Shown: positions 8,581-15,106 of the stretch, in pieces | Layout: every line of letters starts with the position of its first letter | Position numbering within the stretch: position 1 is the first letter of the stretch | Origin: Candidatus Omnitrophota bacterium | GTDB lineage: Bacteria > Omnitrophota > Gorgyraeia > B26-G9 | Reading direction: 5' to 3' | Assembly (NCBI GenBank): GCA_018817165.1 | Contig: JAHITY010000072.1 | Location: forward strand, 1 to 49,163 | DNA: 49,163 nt | Translations under genes and position numbers: made by a program | The notes under the pieces: model-generated | Told to the model about the DNA's origin: nothing | The model's database searches: none | What the model saw: the letters and a program-made list of their open reading frames with translations, nothing else

Positions 8581-9534
8581 ATGCAAAAGATAATACAGAA
8601 AAGCGAAGATAAAAAGTATTTGGAAGCTTTAAGTCAAAAGATCATTCAGCTTAAAAAAAGCAGAAAAGCAGTTGTTATTGCCCACAATTACGAACGTCCT
8701 GAAGTTCAGCAGATTGCGGATATTGTCGGAGATTCTTTGGAGCTAAGTCGTGCGGTTACCAAAGTAAGAGAGAAGATAGTTGTTTTTTGCGGAGTTCATT
8801 TTATGGCGGAAACAGCATCTATCCTTAATCCGGCAAAAACAATTCTCTTACCAGTCAAAGAAGCTGGATGTCCCATGGCTGATATGATTACTACCAAAGA
8901 ACTCAAAGTTCTAAAAAATAAATATCCCAAAGTTCCGGTTGTTTGTTATGTTAATTCATCTGCTGATGTGAAAGCGGAAAGTGACGTTTGTTGTACTTCA
9001 AGCAATGCTCTTGAGATTGTTAATTCCTTGAAAAGTAAACAAGTGATTTTTGTTCCGGATAAGAACCTGGGTAGTTATATCCAAAGTCAACTTAAGGAAA
9101 AACAAATTATACTCTGGGAAGGGTTTTGCCCGACTCATATGCGGATAAAAGAAGAAGAGATTTTGCAGTCAAAAAAAGACCATCCAAAAGCTAAATTTAT
9201 GGCACACCCTGAGTGTCCACAAAAGTTGCTTCAACATGCTGATTATATCGGATCAACTAGCGGAATGTTGAAATATGTAAAGAATGATAAGAATAAAGAA
9301 TTTATTGTGGGTACAGAGCTAGGCATGATTTATCGTCTTGAGCAAGAAAATCCGGAAAAGAAGTTTTATTGTCCTAGTGAGCATTTTATTTGCGCGGATA
9401 TGAAATTAACAACCTTGGGTTGGGTTGCCCATAGTTTAGAAGATATGGTTTTTGAAGTAAAGGTAAGTGAGTCCATTCGCAAAAAGGCAAAAAAAAGCTT
9501 GAATAAAATGATGAGCGTTTTACCAAAGAATTGA
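8581..9534 (+). CDS. nadA: Quinolinate synthase
   Basis: [4Fe-4S] enzyme that condenses iminoaspartate with dihydroxyacetone phosphate to quinolinate, the first committed NAD precursor. The 317 residues show HNYERPEVQQIADIVGDSL at the N-terminus and three cysteines in the cluster-ligand contexts: AGCPMAD (Cys97), GFCPTH (Cys183) and CADMKLTTLG (Cys271). YVNSSA and HPECP are also present. The start codon directly follows the panD stop. With nadX downstream it makes quinolinate from aspartate; nadC and the flavin-dependent nadB are not seen here. Confidence 0.97.
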   Translation: MQKIIQKSEDKKYLEALSQKIIQLKKSRKAVVIAHNYERPEVQQIADIVGDSLELSRAVTKVREKIVVFCGVHFMAETASILNPAKTILLPVKEAGCPMADMITTKELKVLKNKYPKVPVVCYVNSSADVKAESDVCCTSSNALEIVNSLKSKQVIFVPDKNLGSYIQSQLKEKQIILWEGFCPTHMRIKEEEILQSKKDHPKAKFMAHPECPQKLLQHADYIGSTSGMLKYVKNDKNKEFIVGTELGMIYRLEQENPEKKFYCPSEHFICADMKLTTLGWVAHSLEDMVFEVKVSESIRKKAKKSLNKMMSVLPKN

Positions 9535-9602
9535 TTTACTTGATTATGTATTTAAGTATATTGGTTTAAAATAAGCGGATATTTAAGGAAAACGAGTTTA
9601 AA

Positions 9603-10409
9603 ATGATCAAAGTCGGTGTTTGCGGTTGCGGAACAATAGGATCATACCTTATAAATGTAATCTTGAAAAAATATTCTAATTGTATTTGTTTAGTCGGAGT
9701 ATCAGAAACAAATCCGGAGAGTTTAAAATCCCTCAGCAGTTCTTTAAAAAAAAAGATGCTTAATTTTTCCCTAGAAGAGTTGGTGAGAAAAAGTGATTTA
9801 ATTATTGAGGCAGCTCATGCAAGTGTTGTTCCCGAGCTCTTAGAACTAGTAATAAAGCATAAAAAACAGGTAATGCTGATGAGCGTTGGAGGGGTGCTAA
9901 CTAAAAGGGGATTGTTTGAAAAGATTAAGGATAATAAAATAAAAATGTATATACCCAGCGGAGCGATTGCGGGATTAGACGCGCTTAAGGCGGCTCGGAT
10001 GGGAAAGATAAAATCAGTAAAGCTTACAACTAGAAAACCAGTTGCTGGTCTTATCGGAGCTCCCTATTTAATGAAAAATAAAATAAACTTGAAATCTATT
10101 AAAAAAGATAAAGTTGTTTTTAGCGGATCAGCATTAAAGGCAGTGGAATGCTTTCCAAAAAATATAAATGTTGCGGCTATTCTAAGCCTGGCTGGACTGG
10201 GAGCGACAAAAACTAAAGTTTGTATAGTTGCCAGCCCGATAACAAAAAGAAATACACATACTATTGAAATTAAGGGAGATTTTGGTACAATATTAACTTG
10301 CACAGAGAATGTTCCTTCAAAACTTAATCCCAAAACAAGTATGATGGCAATATTATCTGCTTTGGCTACTCTTGATGGGATTATGAGTAATCTGAAAATC
10401 GGAACATAG
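9603..10409 (+). CDS. nadX: L-aspartate dehydrogenase
   Basis: NAD(P)-dependent oxidation of aspartate to iminoaspartate, feeding NadA in place of the FAD enzyme NadB. The 268 residues have a Rossmann loop VGVCGCGTIGSYL, the VGGVLT and PSGAIAGLDALKAA region typical of the family, KPVAGLIGAP, FPKNINVAA, and the catalytic-histidine segment RNTHTIEIKG followed by NPKTS. The gene is 68 bases from nadA with AAGGAAA upstream, so the pair is probably co-transcribed. The choice over NadB needs no oxygen or fumarate as acceptor, which would suit an anaerobe (inference). Confidence 0.92.
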   Translation: MIKVGVCGCGTIGSYLINVILKKYSNCICLVGVSETNPESLKSLSSSLKKKMLNFSLEELVRKSDLIIEAAHASVVPELLELVIKHKKQVMLMSVGGVLTKRGLFEKIKDNKIKMYIPSGAIAGLDALKAARMGKIKSVKLTTRKPVAGLIGAPYLMKNKINLKSIKKDKVVFSGSALKAVECFPKNINVAAILSLAGLGATKTKVCIVASPITKRNTHTIEIKGDFGTILTCTENVPSKLNPKTSMMAILSALATLDGIMSNLKIGT

Positions 10410-10484
10410 CTTTTGAATAAATGATACAGAATCATCTTTTCCTTTGGATGTTTGTATTTGACGGTAAAAGTAAAAGGGGTAATT

Positions 10485-10676
10485 ATGGATTGCAAAAATC
10501 ATTCAAAAAATATGGAAATTTGCAATTGTAGTTATGTTTCATGTTCACGCTAGGGAAATTGTTGTGAATGTTTACATTATCATCGTCAAATTGGGCAATT
10601 GCCCGCGTGTTTTTTAAAAGAAGACGAGCGAACATACGACCGTTCTATATCGAGATTTATTAGATCAAGAAATTGA
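10485..10676 (+). pseudogene. Small Cys-rich protein (DUF6485-like) interrupted by one in-frame amber codon
   Basis: ATG 10485, with AAAAGGGG about 6 nt upstream, opens a frame that reads MDCKNHSKNMEICNC then SYVSCSR, meets TAG at 10551-10553, and continues in the same frame as GNCCECLHYHRQIGQ, LPACFLKEDERTYDRS and a short end to TGA at 10674. Joined, the 62 sense residues match what I recall of the DUF6485 family: paired cysteines, CCECL.YHR, LPACF and ERTYDRS. In that family a Lys/Arg-like residue normally sits where the TAG is, and TAG differs from AAG by one base. The reading frame, spacing and motifs after the stop are intact, so decay is recent, or the codon is read through, or the base is an error. 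TAG ends several other genes here, which argues against genome-wide reassignment. Apart from this gene, 10410-10719 holds nothing I can identify. Confidence 0.75.
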
Positions 10677-10701
10677 TTACGGTTGAGTATAAATTTAAAG
10701 C

Positions 10702-10715
10702 AAGGAGGGAGGTGA
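10702..10715 (+). promoter_or_regulatory. Unusually strong ribosome-binding site
   Basis: AAGGAGGGAGGTGA lies 4 nt before ATG 10720 and contains two overlapping good Shine-Dalgarno cores. Most genes in the window have much weaker sites, so the short protein that follows is probably made in large amounts. Confidence 0.7.
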
Positions 10716-10719
10716 AATT

Positions 10720-10953
10720 ATGGCAGATAAGGTATCAAAAGCTGGTATCACAAGAGAAAAAGGATATCTCTATTATCTAGACAAGCAGGGGGATGTTTCA
10801 CGTGCGAAAATGGCTAGAGGTGGAAAAAAGGGTGGGAAGCCTGGCAAAGTTACTAAATTAGGAATAACGAGAGAGGAAGGTTTTCTTTATTTTATTGATA
10901 AAGAAGGCGATGTTTCTCGCGCAAAAATGGCTAGACGCAAAAAGAAAAAATAA
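10720..10953 (+). CDS. Small basic protein built from two copies of a 39-residue unit
   Basis: I do not recognise a named family. The 77 residues consist of two near-identical units with a 39-residue period. The first unit has GITREKGYLYYLDKQGDVSR (9-28) followed by AKMARGGKKGG. The second has GITREEGFLYFIDKEGDVSR (48-67) followed by AKMARRKKKK. Each unit reads as two short strands around a GYLYY/DKxGDVSR turn followed by a basic tail, so a small repeated beta-hairpin fold with a Lys/Arg/Gly tail is plausible. No signal peptide or membrane segment is seen. The basic tails suggest nucleic-acid or ribosome contact, but that is inference. The very strong ribosome-binding site implies high expression. 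It stands alone, flanked by gaps of 43 bases after the amber-interrupted gene and 195 bases before the next start. Confidence 0.85.
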   Translation: MADKVSKAGITREKGYLYYLDKQGDVSRAKMARGGKKGGKPGKVTKLGITREEGFLYFIDKEGDVSRAKMARRKKKK

Positions 10954-10978
10954 AAATGTGTATATGATATAAATACTT

Positions 10979-11015
10979 ATTGGCCCCTGTAAAGGTGACT
11001 TTATGGGGGCCCAAT
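10979..11015. other. Imperfect long hairpin after the duplicated small gene
   Basis: ATTGGCCCCTGTAAAG pairs with CTTTATGGGGGCCCAAT around a GTGA loop, with one or two bulges and G-T pairs. No T-run follows, so it is not a textbook intrinsic terminator. It may still end or stabilise the transcript of the upstream small gene. Confidence 0.5.
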
Positions 11016-11148
11016 AGTCATTATAAATACCTTATAAAAATTAATATTTAAACAGTAAGTCAATGTGGATATTTGCTGATAATCATAGATAAGATTAAAA
11101 TAATTATAGGTTAGAATGAATACCATGCTTTATGAAAGGAGCAAAACA

Positions 11149-11466
11149 ATGGAAGATGAAAAAAAACAAGAAGAAATTCAGGATATAAATCAAACGGCAG
11201 AGACAGAGGTAAAAGTAGAAGCAGCTCCTGAGGTAAAAGGGGAAGAGACAAAACAAGAAAAACCTAAAGATAAATTGCCGCCAAAGGTTGAAATTTCTAA
11301 GAGTTGCGGTTCCTGCAAAAAACCAGTCGCCAAGATGCGTTATTATCGTAATATGCAATTTTTTTGTAATACGAAGTGCTGGAAAGATTTTAAGAAAAAA
11401 GAAGAGCAACGTAAACTTAAAGAAGCAGAAGAAAATAAACAGCAAGAACAAGCACCAGCAGCTTAA
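11149..11466 (+). CDS. Small charged protein with a C4 zinc-ribbon motif
   Basis: No specific family is recognised. From ATG 11149 it is 105 residues; I prefer this start to ATG 11116 because AAAGGAG lies 7 nt upstream of it. Residues 1-60 are a charged, Gln/Glu/Lys-rich, probably disordered stretch. Then comes KSCGSCKKPVAK, MRYYRNMQFFC and NTKCWKDF, giving Cys-x2-Cys and Cys-x3-Cys pairs about 17 residues apart, a layout that would bind zinc in the style of small treble-clef or TRASH-like fingers. A basic-acidic helix (KKKEEQRKLKEAEE) and an Ala-rich end follow. rmuC starts 23 bases on, and the two may be co-transcribed. Confidence 0.8.
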   Translation: MEDEKKQEEIQDINQTAETEVKVEAAPEVKGEETKQEKPKDKLPPKVEISKSCGSCKKPVAKMRYYRNMQFFCNTKCWKDFKKKEEQRKLKEAEENKQQEQAPAA

Positions 11467-11489
11467 TTGTAAAGCTGAACAAGTAGAGA

Positions 11490-12545
11490 ATGATTAATAT
11501 CGCGATTTTAATATTGCTAGTAGTAGTGTTTGTTTTTTTGGTAATGACTAATCTTAAAAATCAAAAAAACTTACAGCCGGACTCTTTAGGGCTAATGCAG
11601 CAACAACTTGAAGGCCTGCGCGGACAAGTTAATGATTCGATGCGCGATATGAATGTTAGTATTGATCATAAGCTACAGGCTATTACTCAACAGTTATTTG
11701 TTTCACAGCAAAGTGTCGGAGAGCGGATTGATTCTGCCGCCCATATTTTTGGCCAGGTGCAGAAGAATTTAGGATCGCTTACAGTAGCTACTGAGCGTGT
11801 TTTTGAAGTAGGGAAAGATATTGCCAGCCTGCAGGAAATCTTAAAAGCTCCTAAAATTCGCGGTGGATTAGGCGAGTTACTATTGGGCGATTTATTAAGT
11901 CAGGTTTTACCTTCGGCTTGTGTAAAACAGCAATATAAATTTAAAAACAATGATATTGTTGATGCTGTTTTGATTCTGGGGCAGGGAATGGTTAGTATTG
12001 ATTCAAAGTTTCCTTTAGAAAATTTCAAGCGATTAATAAGCGGGGTCAATGAAGAAGAAAAACGTCAGGCGCGTAAGACTTTCGTCAGTGACGTTAAAAA
12101 GCATATTGATAGTATTGCGAGTAAATATATTCTTCCTGATGAAGGAACTTTTGATTTCGCTTTGATGTATATACCAGCAGAAAATGTCTACTATGAACTT
12201 ATTATTAAAGATGATGTTGATGAAAAAAACTGTTTAAGTTCTTATGCTTTGAGTAAAAAAGTAATTCCGGTTAGTCCCAATTCTTTTTATGCGTATTTAC
12301 AGTCTATTCTCCTTGGATTAAAAGGATTAAGTATTGATAAGAATGCGCACCAGATCATTCAGTATTTAGAGAGACTAAAAGGTGATATGGATAGGTTTAA
12401 ACAGGATTTTGAGGTTCTGGGCCGACACATTGTAAATCTGAAGAATAAATATGATGAGGCTGATAAAAAAATCAATACATTTGAGGGTAAGTTATTAACA
12501 ATTTGTCAGATTGACTCAGAAAACAAAAAAGCAGACAATGACTAA
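11490..12545 (+). CDS. rmuC: RmuC-family DNA recombination protein
   Basis: RmuC proteins limit inversion at short inverted repeats and have a nuclease-like core related to restriction endonuclease folds. The 351 residues begin with one membrane-anchor helix (about residues 3-20), then a coiled-coil stretch (30-120), then the conserved domain with IRGGLGELLLGDLL, KFKNNDIVDAVLILG, VSIDSKFPLENF and DFALMYIPAENVYYEL. The length is in the family range, somewhat short at the C-terminus. Its stop overlaps the start of the first PilZ gene by 8 bases, implying coupling. Residence in a region rich in inverted-repeat elements is suggestive but may be chance. Confidence 0.88.
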   Translation: MINIAILILLVVVFVFLVMTNLKNQKNLQPDSLGLMQQQLEGLRGQVNDSMRDMNVSIDHKLQAITQQLFVSQQSVGERIDSAAHIFGQVQKNLGSLTVATERVFEVGKDIASLQEILKAPKIRGGLGELLLGDLLSQVLPSACVKQQYKFKNNDIVDAVLILGQGMVSIDSKFPLENFKRLISGVNEEEKRQARKTFVSDVKKHIDSIASKYILPDEGTFDFALMYIPAENVYYELIIKDDVDEKNCLSSYALSKKVIPVSPNSFYAYLQSILLGLKGLSIDKNAHQIIQYLERLKGDMDRFKQDFEVLGRHIVNLKNKYDEADKKINTFEGKLLTICQIDSENKKADND

Positions 12546-13095
12546 AAATATTGAAAAAAAGTCTAATAGTCGACAGCATCCTAGATTTATTGTGGTGCTT
12601 CCTCTGCAGATAAGTACAGAGGATTTTACGCTTAAAACAACTTCTAAAAATATAAGTTGTTCTGGAGTTTTTTGTTATGTTGATCGATTTATTCCGATTG
12701 ATACAGATATTAATGTTAGTATGAGAATCTTTAATAACTCGGACGGACAAAAAGCACAAAGAACTGTTAAATGTAAAGCTAAGATAGTCCGGATTGAAAC
12801 ATTGAAAAATAGAGAAAACGAAACTTATCGAGTAGGCATAGCTTTTGGGGCAATTGAAGGTAATGACCTCGCAACACTTAAAAAATATATACAGAAAAAA
12901 AACCTAAAAGAGGCTAAAGAATTAAAGAGATTATACTTGAGATTAAAAGAAATGGCAGCCCGCTTGGTAGAGGTAGAAGAATGTCATCCTACGGCAGAAC
13001 ATTTTCGCAAGGTTATTAATACTGCGATTATTGAGCTTGATGCTGCAGCGCATATTTTAGATTATGAAATTTATGAGCTTAAAACACTGGAATGA
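12538..13095 (+). CDS. PilZ-domain protein with helical C-terminal extension (first of three)
   Basis: PilZ domains bind cyclic di-GMP. From ATG 12538 (185 residues; the upstream in-frame TTG is rejected because this ATG overlaps the rmuC stop) the protein has RQHPR (12-16), fitting RxxxR, and NISCSG (38-43), fitting the D/NxSxxG motif. Both binding motifs are therefore intact. The beta-barrel runs to about residue 118 (YRVGIAFGAI region). A helical extension of about 65 residues follows, containing ECHPTAEHFRKVINTAIIELD, which is shared in part with the next gene. No output domain is recognised. It overlaps the next PilZ gene by 4 bases. Confidence 0.88.
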   Translation: MTKNIEKKSNSRQHPRFIVVLPLQISTEDFTLKTTSKNISCSGVFCYVDRFIPIDTDINVSMRIFNNSDGQKAQRTVKCKAKIVRIETLKNRENETYRVGIAFGAIEGNDLATLKKYIQKKNLKEAKELKRLYLRLKEMAARLVEVEECHPTAEHFRKVINTAIIELDAAAHILDYEIYELKTLE

Positions 13096-13661
13096 TTATG
13101 AAGAAATACGATACTATTAAAGATAAAAGAGTCTATAATCGATTTAAGGTTAACTTTTCTTTTGAAATTAAGGGCGATGATTTTAGTTTTAGATCAGAAA
13201 TGAAAGATATTAGTTGTAGCGGATTGTTCTGCCAAACGGAGCATTATATCGCGCCAAAAACAGAATTAAAAGTGGTGTTGAATATTCCGATCTGTCAGGA
13301 TTCAAAAATCGAGAAAAAAAAATTTACCAGTTTAGGTAAAGTAGTGCGGATTGATCCTCAGGTTGAAAGCGCGGGGGCTGACTATAATTTGGGTATTTCA
13401 TTCGATCCGATTACGCAGGCTGAAAAAGATCTCATTTTGCGTTTTATCAGCCAGCGGAATGTGAAAGAATCTGAAGAGTTGAGGGATATGTACTATGAGC
13501 TTAAGAAAACAATTATAAAGCTTGAAGCGCTAGAAGATTCGCATCCTACAGCTGAGCATTTTTGTAAGGTTATTACTCAAGCAATTAAAGAACTTGATGA
13601 GGTGGTAAATAGTTTAGATCAGGAGATAACTGAAATTAAAAAAGCAAGTTTTGAAAGGTGA
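13092..13661 (+). CDS. PilZ-domain protein with helical C-terminal extension (second of three)
   Basis: A paralogue of the preceding gene. RVYNR (13-17) and DISCSG (39-44) give the complete c-di-GMP-binding signature, followed by a six-stranded barrel ending near YNLGISFDPI. The extension again carries DSHPTAEHFCKVITQAIKEL, matching the first protein over a stretch outside the PilZ fold. This shows that the two genes duplicated as whole units, not merely as domains. The start is either ATG 13092 (ATGA overlap) or ATG 13098. Function is unknown. The tandem layout and shared tail suggest that the proteins pair or compete for one partner. Confidence 0.88.
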   Translation: MIMKKYDTIKDKRVYNRFKVNFSFEIKGDDFSFRSEMKDISCSGLFCQTEHYIAPKTELKVVLNIPICQDSKIEKKKFTSLGKVVRIDPQVESAGADYNLGISFDPITQAEKDLILRFISQRNVKESEELRDMYYELKKTIIKLEALEDSHPTAEHFCKVITQAIKELDEVVNSLDQEITEIKKASFER

Positions 13662-13664
13662 CTA

Positions 13665-14048
13665 ATGTCAAAAGAAAATAAAAATGCAGAAAGAAGGGTA
13701 GAGCAGCGTTTTGATGCTCAACTTCCGCTTGAAATCGGCGGAGCTGATTTTAAAATTGCAACTGCTACAAAAAATATAAGTCCTTCGGGAATTTATTGTC
13801 AGGTTGACCGTTTTGTGCCGGTTATGACAAAATTAGGTTTAAATATAACAATTCCTTTGCTTGAAAACAATAAGAAAATAGAAAAAAAATTCAATTGTCA
13901 GGCTGTTGTTGTTAGAATTCAACCAGAATCTGAAATTGATACGAGCAACGGGTACCAACTTGGTCTTTTTTTTGTTGATATTAAAGATGAAGATAAGCAG
14001 GTAATAAATCACTATTTGAGACATGCTTTTTTTGCTGGAAATAATTAA
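13665..14048 (+). CDS. PilZ-domain protein, short form (third of three)
   Basis: The third tandem paralogue, 127 residues. RVEQR (11-15) and NISPSG (37-42) preserve both cyclic di-GMP motifs, and the barrel ends near GYQLGLFFVDI. Unlike its two neighbours it stops soon after the PilZ fold (KQVINHYLRHAFF) and lacks the HPTAEHF extension. It starts 3 bases after the previous stop with GAAAGG upstream. A single-domain PilZ protein of this sort usually acts as an adaptor, but nothing here names its target. Confidence 0.87.
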   Translation: MSKENKNAERRVEQRFDAQLPLEIGGADFKIATATKNISPSGIYCQVDRFVPVMTKLGLNITIPLLENNKKIEKKFNCQAVVVRIQPESEIDTSNGYQLGLFFVDIKDEDKQVINHYLRHAFFAGNN

Positions 14049-14058
14049 AAGCAGCGCA

Positions 14059-14158
14059 TAGCGATTAGCGGTTAGAAAAAGCAGAAGACAGAAAACGGAA
14101 AATAGAAAATAGAAAAAGCAAAAAAAGGCTTGGTTAATAGCTGCTAGCTGATAGAAAA
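14059..14158. repeat. Degenerate 7-bp tandem repeat island
   Basis: Units TAGCGAT, TAGCGGT and TAGAAAA start at 14059, 14066 and 14073. After a 2-base slip, AG- or GG-containing units stay in strict 7-bp phase (82, 89, 96, 103, 110, then 138, 145 and 152). The base content drifts from GCG-rich to purine-rich, but the period holds. There is no coding potential. It fills most of the 152-base gap between the PilZ genes and the flavodoxin gene. Confidence 0.65.
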
Positions 14159-14164
14159 TGGTTT

Positions 14165-14178
14165 GGTAAAAATTCTCT
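14165..14178 (+). repeat. Solo left end of the inverted-repeat element
   Basis: GGTAAAAATTCTCT differs at one base from the first 14 bases of copies A and C (GGCAAAAATTCTCT). Nothing else of the element follows. It lies 22 bases before the flavodoxin ATG, and a complete inverted copy begins 6 bases after that gene stops. Confidence 0.5.
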
Positions 14179-14200
14179 AAAATAAATAGGGAGGAAGCTA

Positions 14201-14677
14201 ATGGCAAAGGTATTAGTCGCATATTATTCTCGTACGGGAAATACGAAAAAAATGGCGGAAATCATCAGTGTGGTTTTAAAAGATGAAGGTTTGCAAGTTG
14301 ATATAAAAAATATTTCAGAAACCAATGTTGATGAATTAATAAATTATGATATTATTGTTTTTGGTTCACCGACTTATTATGGCTCAATGGCGTATCAATT
14401 GAAACAATTGATAGATGAAAGTGTTAAACTGCATGGTAAATTGCAGGGTAAAATCGGGGCAGCATTTGCTAGTGCTGGGAATGTTGCTGGTGGTAATGAA
14501 ACAACGATTTCTGGAATATTAAACGCTTTTTTAATTCATGGGATGATTGTTCAGGGTGATTCTCGCGGAGATCATTATGGCCCAGTATCATTGGGATTAC
14601 CGGATGAGCGGGCAATAAAAGAATGTCAACGTTTTGCCAAGCGAAATGCTGTTTTGGCAAAAAAACTGTTTGGATAA
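14201..14677 (+). CDS. Flavodoxin-fold FMN protein (WrbA/flavodoxin-like)
   Basis: The 158 residues have the FMN phosphate loop YYSRTGNTKKMAE near the N-terminus, the second FMN loop GSPTYYGSMAYQLK, and a third flavin-side segment FASAGNVAGGNE, which is the pattern of WrbA/NAD(P)H:quinone-oxidoreductase-like flavodoxins. It is shorter than typical WrbA and could equally be an electron-carrier flavodoxin. GGGAGGAAG sits 4 nt before the ATG. The gene is flanked by a solo element end on the left and a full inverted element on the right, so it forms a one-gene unit between repeats. An electron donor or acceptor is not apparent. Confidence 0.85.
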   Translation: MAKVLVAYYSRTGNTKKMAEIISVVLKDEGLQVDIKNISETNVDELINYDIIVFGSPTYYGSMAYQLKQLIDESVKLHGKLQGKIGAAFASAGNVAGGNETTISGILNAFLIHGMIVQGDSRGDHYGPVSLGLPDERAIKECQRFAKRNAVLAKKLFG

Positions 14678-14682
14678 AGTCG

Positions 14683-14806
14683 GGCAAAAATATCTCTTTT
14701 TACTAAGCCTGAGCCTGCGCCGTGCAGTCTCAGCCGCGCGTTTTCACTATTTTGACTTCCATGTCAAAATTACGTTCGAAAGCGCCGCTCAAAGAGAGTT
14801 TTTGCC
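14683..14806 (-). mobile_element. MITE-like inverted-repeat element, copy B (short inner module, inverted)
   Basis: Read on the minus strand this 124-bp copy starts GGCAAAAACTCTCTTT and GAGCGGCGCTTT, matching copies A and C. It carries the short inner hairpin ATTTTGAC / GTCAAAAT, also found in copy C, then the GCGCGGCTGAG palindrome region, and ends TTTTTGCC. It starts 6 bases after the flavodoxin stop codon, so its hairpins would form the 3' end of that transcript. No coding content. Confidence 0.8.
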
Positions 14807-14852
14807 AAACTTGTGATCTTGTGTTTTGTGTACTTGTGACTTTTTAATGTTT

Positions 14853-14928
14853 GCGCCTGTGGCTCAACGGATAGAGCATTTGGCTTCGGACCAAAGGGTT
14901 GGGGGTTCGAGTCCCTCCGGGCGCACCA
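14853..14928 (+). tRNA. tRNA-Arg (anticodon TCG)
   Basis: The 7-bp acceptor stem GCGCCTG / CGGGCGC has one G-T pair. The D stem is GCTC/GAGC, the anticodon stem TTTGG/CCAAA has loop CTTCGGA, and the T arm GGGGG/CCCTC has loop TTCGAGT. The discriminator A and CCA are encoded. Confidence 0.96.
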
Positions 14929-14933
14929 AATAT

Positions 14934-14976
14934 CCCCAAACATCAAGGGGAGTTTGAGGGGAAGGACTTTCCCCTC
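14934..14976. other. Hairpins in the trailer of tRNA-Arg
   Basis: GAGGGGAA (14956-14963) pairs perfectly with TTCCCCTC (14969-14976) over a 5-base loop, and CCCC (14934-14937) can pair with GGGG (14947-14950). There is no T-run after it. It may act in 3' processing or as a weak transcription end. Confidence 0.5.
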
Positions 14977-14982
14977 ATGAAG

Positions 14983-15090
14983 CGCATAAATAAATGAGAG
15001 ACTGACTTACCGAGTCAAACGAGGTCAAGTCAGCCTGCTCGAATTTAGTCCGAAATGGTTGCGGCCTAGCAGGCATTTTCGGAGGCCTTA
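14983..15090 (+). repeat. Stand-alone inner module of the inverted-repeat element (copy D)
   Basis: Bases 14990-15085 match the long inner module of copy A, including AAATGAGAG, CTGACTTAC, GGTCAAGTCAGCCTGCTCG, AATTTAGTCCGAAAT, and a closing ATTTTCGGA. The GGCAAAAA ends are missing. The module therefore exists independently of the terminal repeats. It lies between tRNA-Arg and the promoter of tRNA-Lys. Confidence 0.75.
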
Positions 15091-15106
15091 TTATTAAAAA
15101 GGGCTA

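Noticed and set aside
10485-10676. Genome-wide reassignment of TAG to explain the amber codon
   Set aside because: serA, both AMIN-domain genes, larB and the methyltransferase ending at 47395 all stop at TAG at positions that fit their families, so TAG works as a normal stop here. Local readthrough remains possible.
10979-11015. Intrinsic terminator call
   Set aside because: The hairpin is convincing but no T-run follows, so it was kept only as an unassigned structure.
14634-14816. 60-residue ORF overlapping the end of the flavodoxin gene
   Set aside because: Mostly translation of the inverted-repeat element copy B, with no ribosome-binding site or homology.
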